Origin: Arthrobacter sp. DNA4 | GTDB taxonomy: Bacteria; Actinomycetota; Actinomycetes; Actinomycetales; Micrococcaceae | NCBI RefSeq assembly: GCF_024362385.1 | Contig: NZ_CP101466.1 | Location: 744,001-808,000 of the forward strand | Direction: 5' to 3' | Length of the DNA stretch: 64,000 bases | Shown here: positions 33,492-42,271 of the stretch, piece by piece | Layout of the letters: each line of letters begins with the position of its first letter | Numbering within the stretch: the first letter of the stretch is position 1 | Notes under the pieces: generated by a model | The model's database searches: none | What the model was told of the DNA's origin: nothing | Seen by the model: the letters and a program-made list of their open reading frames with translations, nothing else | Made by a program: the position numbers and the translations under genes

Positions 33492-34225
33492 GCGTGCAGG
33501 GGCCGCAGCAGGTCCTTGAACTCGCCAAGGTTGGCAGGACCTTCGGGGAAGGCGCGACGGCGGTCGCCGCACTCCGCGACGTCGACCTCACCATATCGGC
33601 GGGGGAGTTCGTCGCTGTCATGGGACCTTCGGGCTCAGGCAAGTCCTCCCTGCTGGCCGTCGCCGGCGGACTGGACCGGCCGACGTTGGGCGCTGTCTTT
33701 GTCGAATCCACGCCCCTGGCCGGGCTGGGCCTGAATGAACTGGCCCGCCTGCGCCGCCGCGCCGTCGGCTACGTTTTCCAGGACTTCAACCTGGTCCCCA
33801 CGTTGACTGCCGGCGAAAACGTGGCGCTGCCGCTGGAGCTGGATGGAACATCCGCGAGGAAGGCGCACCGGCAGGCCGCGGACGCGCTGCGGCAGGTGGG
33901 CATCCCGGAGTTGGCGGACCGGTTCATGGACCAGATGTCCGGCGGACAGCAGCAGCGCGTGGCGATCGCCCGGGCCATCGTGGGCAACCGGCGGCTGATC
34001 CTGGCTGACGAACCCACCGGTGCACTGGATTCGACCACCGGCCACGGGGTCATGGAGGTGCTGCGGGCCCGGGCCGACGCCGGGGCGGCGGTCATGCTGG
34101 TCACCCACGAGGCCAGGCATGCCGCCTGGGCGGACCGGGTGGTCTTCCTCAGGGATGGGCGCGTTATCGACCAGGCCGCCGCCATGCACGATCCCACCAT
34201 GCTCCTGACGCAGGCCGGACCCTGA
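33488..34225 (+). CDS. ABC transporter ATP-binding protein (MacB/LolD type)
   Basis: 245 residues from GTG 33488, overlapping padR by 4 nt. Walker A GPSGSGKSS (about 46-54), Q-loop VFQDFNLVPTLTAGENV, signature MSGGQQQRVAIARA and Walker B ADEPTGALDS are intact. The D-loop and His switch (VTHEARHAAWADRVVFLRDG) match the MacB/LolD/FtsE subfamily, which powers FtsX-like permeases. Its TGA overlaps the ATG of the permease gene by one base. Together they form an exporter whose substrate may be an antimicrobial compound or lipid. Confidence 0.96.
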   Translation: MSVQGPQQVLELAKVGRTFGEGATAVAALRDVDLTISAGEFVAVMGPSGSGKSSLLAVAGGLDRPTLGAVFVESTPLAGLGLNELARLRRRAVGYVFQDFNLVPTLTAGENVALPLELDGTSARKAHRQAADALRQVGIPELADRFMDQMSGGQQQRVAIARAIVGNRRLILADEPTGALDSTTGHGVMEVLRARADAGAAVMLVTHEARHAAWADRVVFLRDGRVIDQAAAMHDPTMLLTQAGP

Positions 34226-37080
34226 TGCCGCTTGACCTCGCTCCGGTGCCGCAGGGGCGCCGGAGCAGCTGCCGCGTTGCCCTGCGGCTGGCGCGCCGCG
34301 ACATCGCCCGCCATAAAGGCCGCTCCCTCCTGATCATCCTGCTGATCATGCTGCCCGTGGCCGGAATGACCGGCGCCGCCACCCTCTACCAGAGCTCCCA
34401 GCGCACGCCTGGGGAGACGGTCCGGTACGAACTGGGCAACACCCAGGCCAGGTTCGGCGTCCTGCCGGTGCCCAGCGCGGATTCCCTGCAGGATCCGCTC
34501 GATGACGGCGTCGTCGCCTCCAGCACCGGCCGCTATGACCCGGATTTCCAGCGAACCGACCCTTTGGACGCCATCCCGGCAGGCTATGAAATCCTTCCGC
34601 ATCGCCTGCTGCAGCTGACCACCGGCCTGGGGAAGGCCCTTGTTTCACTGCAGGGCCGCGAGGTGGACGCACTCAACCCGGCCTTCACCGGCAAGTTCAG
34701 CCTCCTGGCCGGAAGGGCACCGCGGGACGGGAGGGAGGTGCTGGTTTCGCCCGGACTGATGACGCGGTTCCACCTCACCTTCGGACAGGACTTTACGACG
34801 TCGGCCGGAACCTTTGTCCCGGTGGGAACCATCCGCGACGCGGCCGCCTCGGACGGCAACAGCTTTCTGTACCTGCAGGCAAGCCAGGTTCCCGCCGACC
34901 TCCCACAGGGGCCGCTGACCCGCCAGTCCGTGTCCTACTACCTGGTGGGCCCTGAGCAGGTCACCTGGGAGCAGATCAAGGAGGCCAACAGCAAAGGCGT
35001 GGGCGTGCTCTCCCGCAGTGTGGTGCTGAATCCGCCGCCCGTCGACCAACGCACCGTTCCAGGTGCGCAGCTGCACGACAATCCGTCGGTGCTGCTGACC
35101 GTCTATGCCACCTTCGGGCTGGTTGGGGCGCTCGCACTGCTCGAAGTGGGTTTGCTGGCCGGTGCCGCCTTCGCTGTCGGAGCCAGGCGGCAGGTGCGCG
35201 AACTGGCGCTGCTGGCATCCGCGGGAGCGGAAAGTTCCACCATCGGTGCCGTCGTCACCGCGGGTGGACTCTGGCTCGGCAGCTTTGCCGTGGCCCTGGG
35301 AGCCGCGGCGGGGCTGGGGGCTGCCGCCGTCGTCGTGCACGTGGTCCGCTCGACTGGTTCTGCCCGGCTGGTAAGCCTGCACCCGGATGTCCCGCTGACC
35401 GCGATGGCCATGGCCATGGGGCTGGGAGCATGTGTGCTGGCGGCCATGGTCCCGGCACGACAGGTGTCACGGCAGGCGGTGCTGGGCGCGCTCAAATCCG
35501 GGAGGACAACGGCACCGAAGGGGCGGCGAATGACCGTGGCCGGTGCCGGGACGCTGGCACTTGCCGCGGGGCTGCTGGCAGCCGGCTGGCTTATCAGCGG
35601 GTCCACCGCGGACCCGGACCGGCGGGCGGACCAACTGCCCTTGGTGGTCACGATGCTGATTGCGGGGGCGGTCGCCGCAGTTGCAGGCCTGGTGATGTTG
35701 ACCGGCTGGCTGATCGGTTGCCTCACGTCCAGGACGCAACGGCTGTCCCTCTCCCTGCGGATGGCAGCGCGGGATTCGGCACGGAACCGCGGCCGCAGCG
35801 TTCCCGCGGTGGCGGCAGTCCTGGCCGCCGCCACACTTGCGGGCGCGGCCCTGGTCCTCTCGGCCAGCCAACAAGCGGGCCTGCGGGACGCGCATTACTG
35901 GAGCGGGCTGCAGGACCAGGCGTATCTGCCGTTGACGGTGGACCGGCCCCCGGCGGCGGACGGCAGCCGCCGCCCGCCCCTGCACGTGGAAGCATCCACA
36001 CTGTCCTCGGCGGTGGCAGGTGCCTTGGGGACCGTTGAATCAACCCAGCTCATCGCGGCTCCTGCCGGCCTGCGGAACTGCCCTGAGGGGCCCGCCGATC
36101 CAGGGCTGCCGGCACTGACGGATACCTCCAATTGCCTGCTGTTTTCACTTGCCAGGCCGAAGGGCAATGAGTGCCCGACCACCCCCAAGGGAAGGTTGAT
36201 GGACCCGGGGGACTGGCGGTGCCGCGGTTCCATGGTCAATGAACAACCCTCCGACCGGGCCATCCTGGTCGGCGGCGAAGAGGAAATCCAGGCGGCGCTG
36301 GGACGCAGTGCGCCCGCGGAGGCCCTGGCGGTGCTGGACGCCGGCGGGATGGTGGTGACCAACCCGGTCTTCATCAGAGATGGAGCAATCCTGCTGGAAG
36401 GCAAAGACGTGAGGACGCACGGGCCCGCGCCCTCAGGGCCCGGCACGGTCCCCGCAACGGTACGAAGTATCCCGCTGCCCGCAACGGTACTTGAGCCGGT
36501 GGTCGCGGTCCCTTACTACGGAGTTGTCTCGCCCGAAACAGCCCAACGGCTTGACCTGCGGCCGGAACCCGCCGGACTGCTGGTGCAGCTGGCCACGTAC
36601 CCGTCCCAGGCTGAGGCGGATGCAGCCTCCGCCGCGGCTGCTGCCGTCTACGGCCAGGCCGGCATGACCTTCCAGGCCGAACCGGGCATTACCCAGGGGA
36701 GCCAGTGGATGACCTGGTCCATCGTGGCCGCCGCCGCCCTCGTCACTTTCAGCGCAGCGGGCATCACCGCCGGCCTGTCCCTGGCCGACGCCCGCACGGA
36801 CCATGCCACCCTTGCCGGGGTCGGCGCAGCACCAAGGCTGCGCAGGGCGCTGGCAGGCTCCCAGGCCCTGTTTACCTCTGGGGTCGGGGCCGCGCTGGGG
36901 GCGCTCGCCGGGTCAGTGCCGGCTCTCCTGCTCGTCCTGTCCACGGACATGCGGAAGGCGGTGGAGGTTCCCTGGCTGCATCTGCTGGCCCTCGTGGTTG
37001 CTGTCCCGTGCACGGCCGGGGCGCTGGCGTGGGCCTGTACCCGCTCGGGCCTGCCCCTGTCCCGCCGGGGCCTGGCATAG
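34225..37080 (+). CDS. FtsX-like ABC transporter permease
   Basis: 951 residues from ATG 34225 (TGATG overlap). The layout is duplicated FtsX-type: TM1 at about 30-50 (LLIILLIMLPVAGMTGAATL), a large extracellular region to about 285, and three helices at about 290-410. A linker with two central helices follows at about 435-500, then a second extracellular segment (about 540-830) and three C-terminal helices ending at about 945. The pairing with a MacB-type ATPase makes it the membrane subunit of a macrolide/peptide-type exporter or mechanotransmission system. It lacks a recognisable periplasmic adaptor, as expected in a Gram-positive organism. Confidence 0.93.
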   Translation: MPLDLAPVPQGRRSSCRVALRLARRDIARHKGRSLLIILLIMLPVAGMTGAATLYQSSQRTPGETVRYELGNTQARFGVLPVPSADSLQDPLDDGVVASSTGRYDPDFQRTDPLDAIPAGYEILPHRLLQLTTGLGKALVSLQGREVDALNPAFTGKFSLLAGRAPRDGREVLVSPGLMTRFHLTFGQDFTTSAGTFVPVGTIRDAAASDGNSFLYLQASQVPADLPQGPLTRQSVSYYLVGPEQVTWEQIKEANSKGVGVLSRSVVLNPPPVDQRTVPGAQLHDNPSVLLTVYATFGLVGALALLEVGLLAGAAFAVGARRQVRELALLASAGAESSTIGAVVTAGGLWLGSFAVALGAAAGLGAAAVVVHVVRSTGSARLVSLHPDVPLTAMAMAMGLGACVLAAMVPARQVSRQAVLGALKSGRTTAPKGRRMTVAGAGTLALAAGLLAAGWLISGSTADPDRRADQLPLVVTMLIAGAVAAVAGLVMLTGWLIGCLTSRTQRLSLSLRMAARDSARNRGRSVPAVAAVLAAATLAGAALVLSASQQAGLRDAHYWSGLQDQAYLPLTVDRPPAADGSRRPPLHVEASTLSSAVAGALGTVESTQLIAAPAGLRNCPEGPADPGLPALTDTSNCLLFSLARPKGNECPTTPKGRLMDPGDWRCRGSMVNEQPSDRAILVGGEEEIQAALGRSAPAEALAVLDAGGMVVTNPVFIRDGAILLEGKDVRTHGPAPSGPGTVPATVRSIPLPATVLEPVVAVPYYGVVSPETAQRLDLRPEPAGLLVQLATYPSQAEADAASAAAAAVYGQAGMTFQAEPGITQGSQWMTWSIVAAAALVTFSAAGITAGLSLADARTDHATLAGVGAAPRLRRALAGSQALFTSGVGAALGALAGSVPALLLVLSTDMRKAVEVPWLHLLALVVAVPCTAGALAWACTRSGLPLSRRGLA

Positions 37081-37227
37081 CAGGCGGGCCGCCGTCCCCT
37101 CATTCGTCGCCGCGTCGCTGCCGCTCACCGCACGGCCCGGCGCCGCGCCGCCGTCGGCCGCTAAAGCGCTGACCGGCGTTGGTAGGGTGCCCAGTAGCAA
37201 AAGCGGGAAATCTCTCAAGGAGGAGAC

Positions 37228-39525
37228 ATGGCCGGAGTGCCTGACCAACGGAAGAACGAATCCCGGGCGGAGGGCGGACTGGCTACGGACCCGGATCTTC
37301 CCCCGCCCGCCGTGGACGAGGCGCGGCTCGAAGCCGAGGACCGGAAATGGACCCCGGCAAAGATCGCGCTCTGGGCCGCGATCGCCCTGCTGGGCGGCGT
37401 CGCCTGGTTCATGCTGGCGATTGTCCGCGGTGAAACCGTCAACGCCATCTGGTTCGTCTTTGCCTCCGTGTGCACCTACCTGATTGGGTACCGCTTCTAC
37501 TCCAAGGTGATCGAACGCTACATCACCAGGCCGGATGACCGCCGCGCCACCCCGGCGGAGTACAAGGCCGACGGCAAGGACTACGTCCGCACCGACCGCA
37601 ACGTGCTCTTCGGCCACCACTTTGCCGCCATCGCCGGCGCCGGCCCCCTGGTGGGCCCGGTCATCGCGGCGCAGATGGGCTACCTGCCGGGCACCATCTG
37701 GATCATCATCGGGGTGGTCCTCGCGGGAGCCGTGCAGGACTACCTGGTGCTCTTCTTCTCGATGCGCCGCGGCGGCCGTTCCCTCGGCCAGATGGCGCGC
37801 GAGGAACTCGGCATCATCGGCGGCACGGCCGCCCTCATCGCCACCCTGCTCATCATGGTGATCATCGTGGCCATCCTGGCGCTCGTCGTCGTCAACGCTT
37901 TGGGCGAAAGCCCGTGGGGCGTGTTCTCCGTGGGCATGACCATCCCCATCGCCCTCTTCATGGGCGTCTACCTCCGCTACCTGCGCCCCGGCAAGGTCAT
38001 GGAAGTCTCCATCATTGGCTTCGTCCTGCTGATGGCTGCCATCATCGGCGGCGGTGCCGTGGCCGGCACCGAATGGGGCGCGGCGTTCTTCCACCTGGAC
38101 AAGGTGACCATCGCCTGGGGCCTGATCATTTACGGCTTCATCGCCGCGATCCTGCCGGTTTGGCTGCTCCTGGCCCCCCGCGACTACCTCTCCACCTTCA
38201 TGAAGATCGGCGTAATCGTCATGCTGGCGCTGGCCATCATCGTGGTCCGCCCCGAAATCACGGTCCCGGCCTTCAGCGAATTCGCCTCCCGCGAGAACGG
38301 ACCCGTGTTCTCCGGTGCCCTGTTCCCCTTCCTGTTCGTCACCATCGCCTGCGGTGCGCTCTCGGGCTTCCACGCGCTGATCTCCTCGGGCACCACACCC
38401 AAGTTGATCGAGAAGGAACGCCAGACCCGCTTCATCGGCTACGGCGGAATGCTGATGGAATCCTTCGTCGCCATCATGGCCCTGGTGGCGGCCATTTCGA
38501 TTGACCGCGGCATCTACTTTGCGATGAATGCCCCCACCGCCCTGACGGGCGGCACGGTGGAGACAGCCGCGCAGTGGGTCAACAGCCTCGGCCTGGCCGG
38601 AGTCAACATCACGCCGGACCTCCTGGCGCAGACCGCCAAGGACGTCGGGGAGCAGAGCATTGTGTCCCGCTCCGGTGGTGCTCCGACCCTGGCGGTCGGC
38701 CTGGCGCACATCATGCAGCAGTTCATCGGCGGGACAGCCATGATGGCGTTTTGGTACCACTTCGCCATCATGTTCGAGGCCCTTTTCATCCTCACCGCGG
38801 TGGACGCCGGCACCCGCGTTGCCCGCTTCATGCTGCAGGACTCCATCGGCAACTTCGTCCCCAAGTTCAAGGAAGCCTCCTGGCGGCCGGGCGCTTGGTT
38901 CTGCACTGCCGTCATGGTGCTTGACTGGGGTGCGGTGCTGCTGATGGGCGTCACCGATCCGCTGGGCGGCATCAACACCCTGTTCCCGCTGTTCGGCATC
39001 GCCAACCAGCTGCTGGCCGCCATTGCGCTGGCCGTGTGCCTGGCCATCGTCGCCAAGCGCGGAACCTTCAAGTACCTCTGGATCGTGGCCCTGCCGCTGG
39101 CCTTCGCCGCGGTGGTCACCATTACGGCGAGCTACCAGAAGATCTTCTCCTCCACTCCTGCCGTGGGGTACTTCGCCAACAACGCTGCCTTCAGCAAGGC
39201 CCTGGCCGACGGCAAGAAGGAGTTCGGCACAGCGAAATCAGTCGCTGCGATGGAAGCCGTGGTCCGAAACACCGCCATCCAGGGTTGGCTGTCCGTGATC
39301 TTCGTGGTGCTCAGCATCATCGTGATTGCGACGGCGGTGCTCGCCACGGTCAAGGCGTTCCGTGACCGGTCGGCTGGCGTGGCCACCGCCGACAACGAGG
39401 ACCCGGCTGTTCCGTCGCGCGTCTTCGCGCCGGCCGGGCTGGTCCCGACAACCGCCGAACGTGAACTGGCTGCCGAGTGGCAGAAAGTGCCCGCCGAGGC
39501 CCGCCTTGAACGGTCAGGGCACTGA
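37228..39525 (+). CDS. cstA: Carbon starvation protein CstA, peptide/pyruvate transporter
   Basis: 765 residues from ATG 37228, with AAGGAGGAG upstream. A hydrophilic N-terminus (about 45 residues) precedes 16 or more hydrophobic helices. Family landmarks include FGHHFAAIAGAGPLVGPVIAAQMGYLPG, SMRRGGRSLGQMAREELG, CGALSGFHALISSGTTPKLI and a C-terminal domain with FRDRSAG. CstA takes up peptides or pyruvate at the cytoplasmic membrane during carbon limitation. Its TGA overlaps the ATG of a YbdD/YjiX-type gene (TGATG), the usual partner. No CRP-like site is visible in the 147-nt upstream gap. Confidence 0.96.
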   Translation: MAGVPDQRKNESRAEGGLATDPDLPPPAVDEARLEAEDRKWTPAKIALWAAIALLGGVAWFMLAIVRGETVNAIWFVFASVCTYLIGYRFYSKVIERYITRPDDRRATPAEYKADGKDYVRTDRNVLFGHHFAAIAGAGPLVGPVIAAQMGYLPGTIWIIIGVVLAGAVQDYLVLFFSMRRGGRSLGQMAREELGIIGGTAALIATLLIMVIIVAILALVVVNALGESPWGVFSVGMTIPIALFMGVYLRYLRPGKVMEVSIIGFVLLMAAIIGGGAVAGTEWGAAFFHLDKVTIAWGLIIYGFIAAILPVWLLLAPRDYLSTFMKIGVIVMLALAIIVVRPEITVPAFSEFASRENGPVFSGALFPFLFVTIACGALSGFHALISSGTTPKLIEKERQTRFIGYGGMLMESFVAIMALVAAISIDRGIYFAMNAPTALTGGTVETAAQWVNSLGLAGVNITPDLLAQTAKDVGEQSIVSRSGGAPTLAVGLAHIMQQFIGGTAMMAFWYHFAIMFEALFILTAVDAGTRVARFMLQDSIGNFVPKFKEASWRPGAWFCTAVMVLDWGAVLLMGVTDPLGGINTLFPLFGIANQLLAAIALAVCLAIVAKRGTFKYLWIVALPLAFAAVVTITASYQKIFSSTPAVGYFANNAAFSKALADGKKEFGTAKSVAAMEAVVRNTAIQGWLSVIFVVLSIIVIATAVLATVKAFRDRSAGVATADNEDPAVPSRVFAPAGLVPTTAERELAAEWQKVPAEARLERSGH

Positions 39526-39728
39526 TGAGCACCGGCATCACCCTGGTTGCCAACGGGTTCCGCGGGTTCGCCCGCTACCTGGGCGGCGTCATGGGCGCCG
39601 ACGCCTACGCCAAGTACCTGGAACACCACCGGGCGGCCGGGCATGCTGAAGCACCTCTGACCGAGCGGGAGTTCTGGCGCGACCGTACGGACCGCCAGGA
39701 CAGCAACCCCCAGGGCCGGTGCTGCTGA
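39525..39728 (+). CDS. YbdD/YjiX family small protein
   Basis: 67 residues from ATG 39525, one-base overlap with cstA. The pattern is typical of the family: RGFARYLGGVMGADAYAKYLEHH, then PLTEREFWRDRTDRQDSNPQGRCC at the C-terminus. Members are soluble partners required for full CstA/YjiY-type transport in enterobacteria. The role here is inferred from family and coupling. Confidence 0.93.
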   Translation: MSTGITLVANGFRGFARYLGGVMGADAYAKYLEHHRAAGHAEAPLTEREFWRDRTDRQDSNPQGRCC

Positions 39729-39807
39729 TTGAGCCCGCAGCGGACAGGCAGGGCCCACCGGGCTTCCCGGCGGGCCCGGCCTGCATGGGCCGTGAGAGTA
39801 TGAACGC

Positions 39808-40434
39808 ATGAGCGATCCCAATGACACTCAGGCAGCTGAGGATCTCCCGGTAGAAGGCACTCCCGTTGATGACAGCGAGGCACCTGTCCAGGCCCCGTCT
39901 GACGGGGACGGCAGGCAGCGGGGCAGCAGCCTGCAGGACCTGGTGGACGAGCCCGCCAAGGTGATGCGGATCGGCACCATGATCCGGCAGCTCCTCGAAG
40001 AGGTGAAGTCCGCACCGCTGGACGACGCCGCAAGGGGCCGGCTCGCCGCCATCCACGAGCGCTCCATCAAGGAACTTGAGGACGGGCTCGCGCCGGAACT
40101 GGTGGCGGAGCTGGACAGGATCAGCCTGCCCCTCTCCGACGAGGCCACTCCCTCCGACGCCGAGCTCCGGATCGCCCAGGCCCAGCTGGTGGGGTGGCTG
40201 GAGGGCCTCTTCCACGGGATCCAGACGGCCATTGCGGCCCAGAACGCAGCCCGGGAACACGCAGCGGCACAGCTGCAGTTGCGCCAACTGCCGCCTGGCA
40301 CCATGATTGCGCCCGGCGTCGTGATCGGGGAAAACGGCGAGCCCCAACGTGCGCCGGCCGGCGCCCGGCCGGGGCAGCCGGCACGTCCCAGCCAACGTGA
40401 GGACCCGGACCACGGCCCGGGCCAGTACCTGTAG
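39808..40434 (+). CDS. bpa: Bacterial proteasome activator Bpa (PafE)
   Basis: 208 residues from ATG 39808. The N-terminal 40 residues are acidic and disordered. A central helical bundle (about 45-160, DEPAKVMRIGTMIRQLLEEVKSAP ... LVGWLEGLFHGIQTAIAAQNAAREH) matches the Bpa/PafE fold. The C-terminus ends GQYL, the motif by which Bpa opens the 20S proteasome gate without ATP. Bpa forms a dodecameric ring and delivers unfolded or selected proteins such as the heat-shock repressor HspR in mycobacteria. Its presence implies a 20S proteasome elsewhere in the genome. A helical gene follows 7 nt downstream. Confidence 0.95.
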   Translation: MSDPNDTQAAEDLPVEGTPVDDSEAPVQAPSDGDGRQRGSSLQDLVDEPAKVMRIGTMIRQLLEEVKSAPLDDAARGRLAAIHERSIKELEDGLAPELVAELDRISLPLSDEATPSDAELRIAQAQLVGWLEGLFHGIQTAIAAQNAAREHAAAQLQLRQLPPGTMIAPGVVIGENGEPQRAPAGARPGQPARPSQREDPDHGPGQYL

Positions 40435-40441
40435 GTTCCGC

Positions 40442-40885
40442 TTGGGCTTTTTCAGCGCCGCCAGGCAGGGGCGCAAAGACGACGCGGAGCTGGGCCAGGG
40501 GTTGTGGCGCCGGGCGCACGACCGCTTCCACCGGGGACTGGACCGCTTCCACCAGGTGCTCGAGGGCGTGGAGGACGACCAGTTGTACGGCGAACTGGTG
40601 GGGATCGCCAACCAACTCGCCGCCCTGCTTCCGCGCGTCCGGGCTGTCTGCATGGAGGCGCAGCGGCGTGCCCCCAGCGAGGGCCTGGACATACCGGCGG
40701 CCCTGGCGGACGTCCACAGGTCCTTGTCCAAGGCAGGAAATTCGCTGGCAACGACGGCAGAGGCGGCAGCAATGCTGCGGCTCGCCGTGGGTCCGGTGCC
40801 GGTGGGCGCAGCATCAGTCCACCGCCGCGCCGAGGCTGTCTTCCAGCAGGTGGACGACGCCGAGAGGCAGCTTCACGCGGAATAG
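40442..40885 (+). CDS. Hypothetical helical protein downstream of bpa
   Basis: 147 residues if translation starts at TTG 40442 (MGFFSAARQGRKDDAELG). I chose this because the earlier frame overlaps bpa and MGFFS gives a natural N-terminus. Only a weak AGG lies upstream, so translation may depend on bpa termination 7 nt earlier. The protein is predicted to be all-helical: LWRRAHDRFHRGLDRFHQVLEGV, LYGELVGIANQLAALLPRVRAVCMEAQRR, and a C-terminal helix ending VDDAERQLHAE. No membrane segment or known motif. Close linkage to bpa suggests a proteasome-related role, without direct evidence. Confidence 0.75.
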   Translation: MGFFSAARQGRKDDAELGQGLWRRAHDRFHRGLDRFHQVLEGVEDDQLYGELVGIANQLAALLPRVRAVCMEAQRRAPSEGLDIPAALADVHRSLSKAGNSLATTAEAAAMLRLAVGPVPVGAASVHRRAEAVFQQVDDAERQLHAE

Positions 40886-41000
40886 CTGCACGGGTGCCGC
40901 GGGATATTCCCGATTTGGAAGCCTACTTTTCAGTTAAGCGTGTGGCTAACAGGGGCCGAATCAGGAGCGCCGGGGCGGACAGCTTTGGCAGGATGAAAGC

Positions 41001-41846
41001 ATGACTCTTTCACCTACCTTGACTTTCAACGACGGAAACACGATCCCCCAGCTCGGCTACGGTGTGTGGCAGGTTGAGGACGACGTGGCTGAAAAGGTCG
41101 TGCGCCAGGCGTTCGAGGCCGGCTTCCGGCATATCGACACGGCAAAGATCTACGGCAATGAGGCAGGCGTGGGCCGGGCCATTGCCAGTTCCGGCCTGTC
41201 TTCGGAGGAAATCTTCATCACCACCAAGCTGTGGAATGCGGACCAGGGCTACGAGTCCACCCTCGCCGCCTTCGAGGAGTCCATGGACCGGCTCGGCCTG
41301 GAAACCCTTGACCTGTACCTGATCCACTGGATGCAGCCCAAGCAGGACAAGTACGTTGACACCTGGAAGGCGCTGATCGAACTCCAGAAGCGCGGACGGG
41401 TGAAGTCCATCGGTGTCTCGAACTTCACCGCAGAGGGCCTGCAGCGGCTCATCGACGAAACGGGCGTGGTCCCGGCCATCCACCAGATCGAACTGCACCC
41501 CTACTTCAGCCAGCGCGAACTGCGTGAGTTCGGTGCCGCCAAGGGCATCCTGACCCAGGCATGGTCTCCGCTGGGCCAGGGCGGGGAACTGCTGCAGGAC
41601 CCGGCGGTCGCCTCCATCGCTGCCAAGCACCAGGCCACCCCGGCCCAGGTGGTTATCGCCTGGCACCTGGCGATCGGCAACGTGGTCATCCCCAAGTCCG
41701 TGACCGAGTCACGGATCAAGGAGAACTACGCAGCCCTTGAGGTATCCCTCGATCCGGAAGACGTCGAAGCCATCAACAACCTGGACCGGACCGCCGGCGG
41801 CGAAGGCCGCATCGGCCCCGATCCCGCGGTCTCCGACTTCGCCTAG
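41001..41846 (+). CDS. Aldo/keto reductase
   Basis: 281 residues from ATG 41001. The catalytic tetrad is complete: D46 and Y51 in HIDTAKIYGNE, K76 in ITTKLW, H109 in LYLIHW. The NADPH-binding C-terminal motif IPKSVTESRIKENY is present. The start GYGVWQVEDD and GVSNFTAEGLQRL fit the AKR5-type (2,5-diketo-gluconate reductase-like) branch. It reduces aldehydes or ketones in the cytoplasm; the physiological substrate is unknown. A hairpin terminator follows at 41901, so it is probably a single-gene unit. Confidence 0.95.
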   Translation: MTLSPTLTFNDGNTIPQLGYGVWQVEDDVAEKVVRQAFEAGFRHIDTAKIYGNEAGVGRAIASSGLSSEEIFITTKLWNADQGYESTLAAFEESMDRLGLETLDLYLIHWMQPKQDKYVDTWKALIELQKRGRVKSIGVSNFTAEGLQRLIDETGVVPAIHQIELHPYFSQRELREFGAAKGILTQAWSPLGQGGELLQDPAVASIAAKHQATPAQVVIAWHLAIGNVVIPKSVTESRIKENYAALEVSLDPEDVEAINNLDRTAGGEGRIGPDPAVSDFA

Positions 41847-41900
41847 GCCGTGACGGCGGCACCGGTCCCAGCGGCCGGTGGAACCCCGCCAAGCCAACCC

Positions 41901-41947
41901 CAGCCCGTGCTGCCGGCAACCGCCAGGCAGCACGGGCTGAGGCTTTT
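41901..41947 (+). terminator. Intrinsic terminator after aldo/keto reductase gene
   Basis: A 14-bp perfect stem (41901-41914 with 41926-41939), an 11-nt loop, then AGGCTTTT on the plus strand. Confidence 0.85.
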
Positions 41948-41984
41948 AATCTGACCTGTACCGGGCCGGGCGGATGTGGGCCGG

Positions 41985-42170
41985 TCAGGCAGCGATCTGG
42001 ACGTGCTCCACGGTGACGGGGTCCACCACGGCCCAGCTGTCCTCGCCGTGGCAGTGCCGGCCGGCGAAGCGCTCGGCTTCTTCAAGCGTGTCAAAGACCT
42101 CGGACCGTGCCCGGCCGCAGTCGGCGTCGAAGTATGTCACGTGAAATTCCTGTACTGCTTGGTTTTCCAT
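41985..42170 (-). CDS. Small hypothetical protein, 61 residues
   Basis: From ATG 42170 (MENQAVQEFHVTYFDADCG) to 41985; the open frame continues far upstream but there it is antisense to the membrane protein gene in another frame. The sequence has alternating strand pattern and a CHGED segment (AERFAGRHCHGEDSWAVVD), with two cysteines and two histidines that might bind metal. No signal or membrane segment. Length and single-domain appearance suggest a genuine small protein, but I recognise no family. Confidence 0.6.
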   Translation of the reverse strand: MENQAVQEFHVTYFDADCGRARSEVFDTLEEAERFAGRHCHGEDSWAVVDPVTVEHVQIAA

Positions 42171-42271
42171 GAATCCAGTCTGCAACCAGGGTCTGACATT
42201 CTTTGGAACCGACTCCGCGTGTTGTGGACAGACGCCGGGCACGGGGCCGCAGGACGGGTGTGGCCGGCCGG

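Noticed and set aside
39751-39777. GC-rich hairpin between the YjiX-type gene and bpa
   Set aside because: No T-run follows, so I do not list it as an intrinsic terminator.
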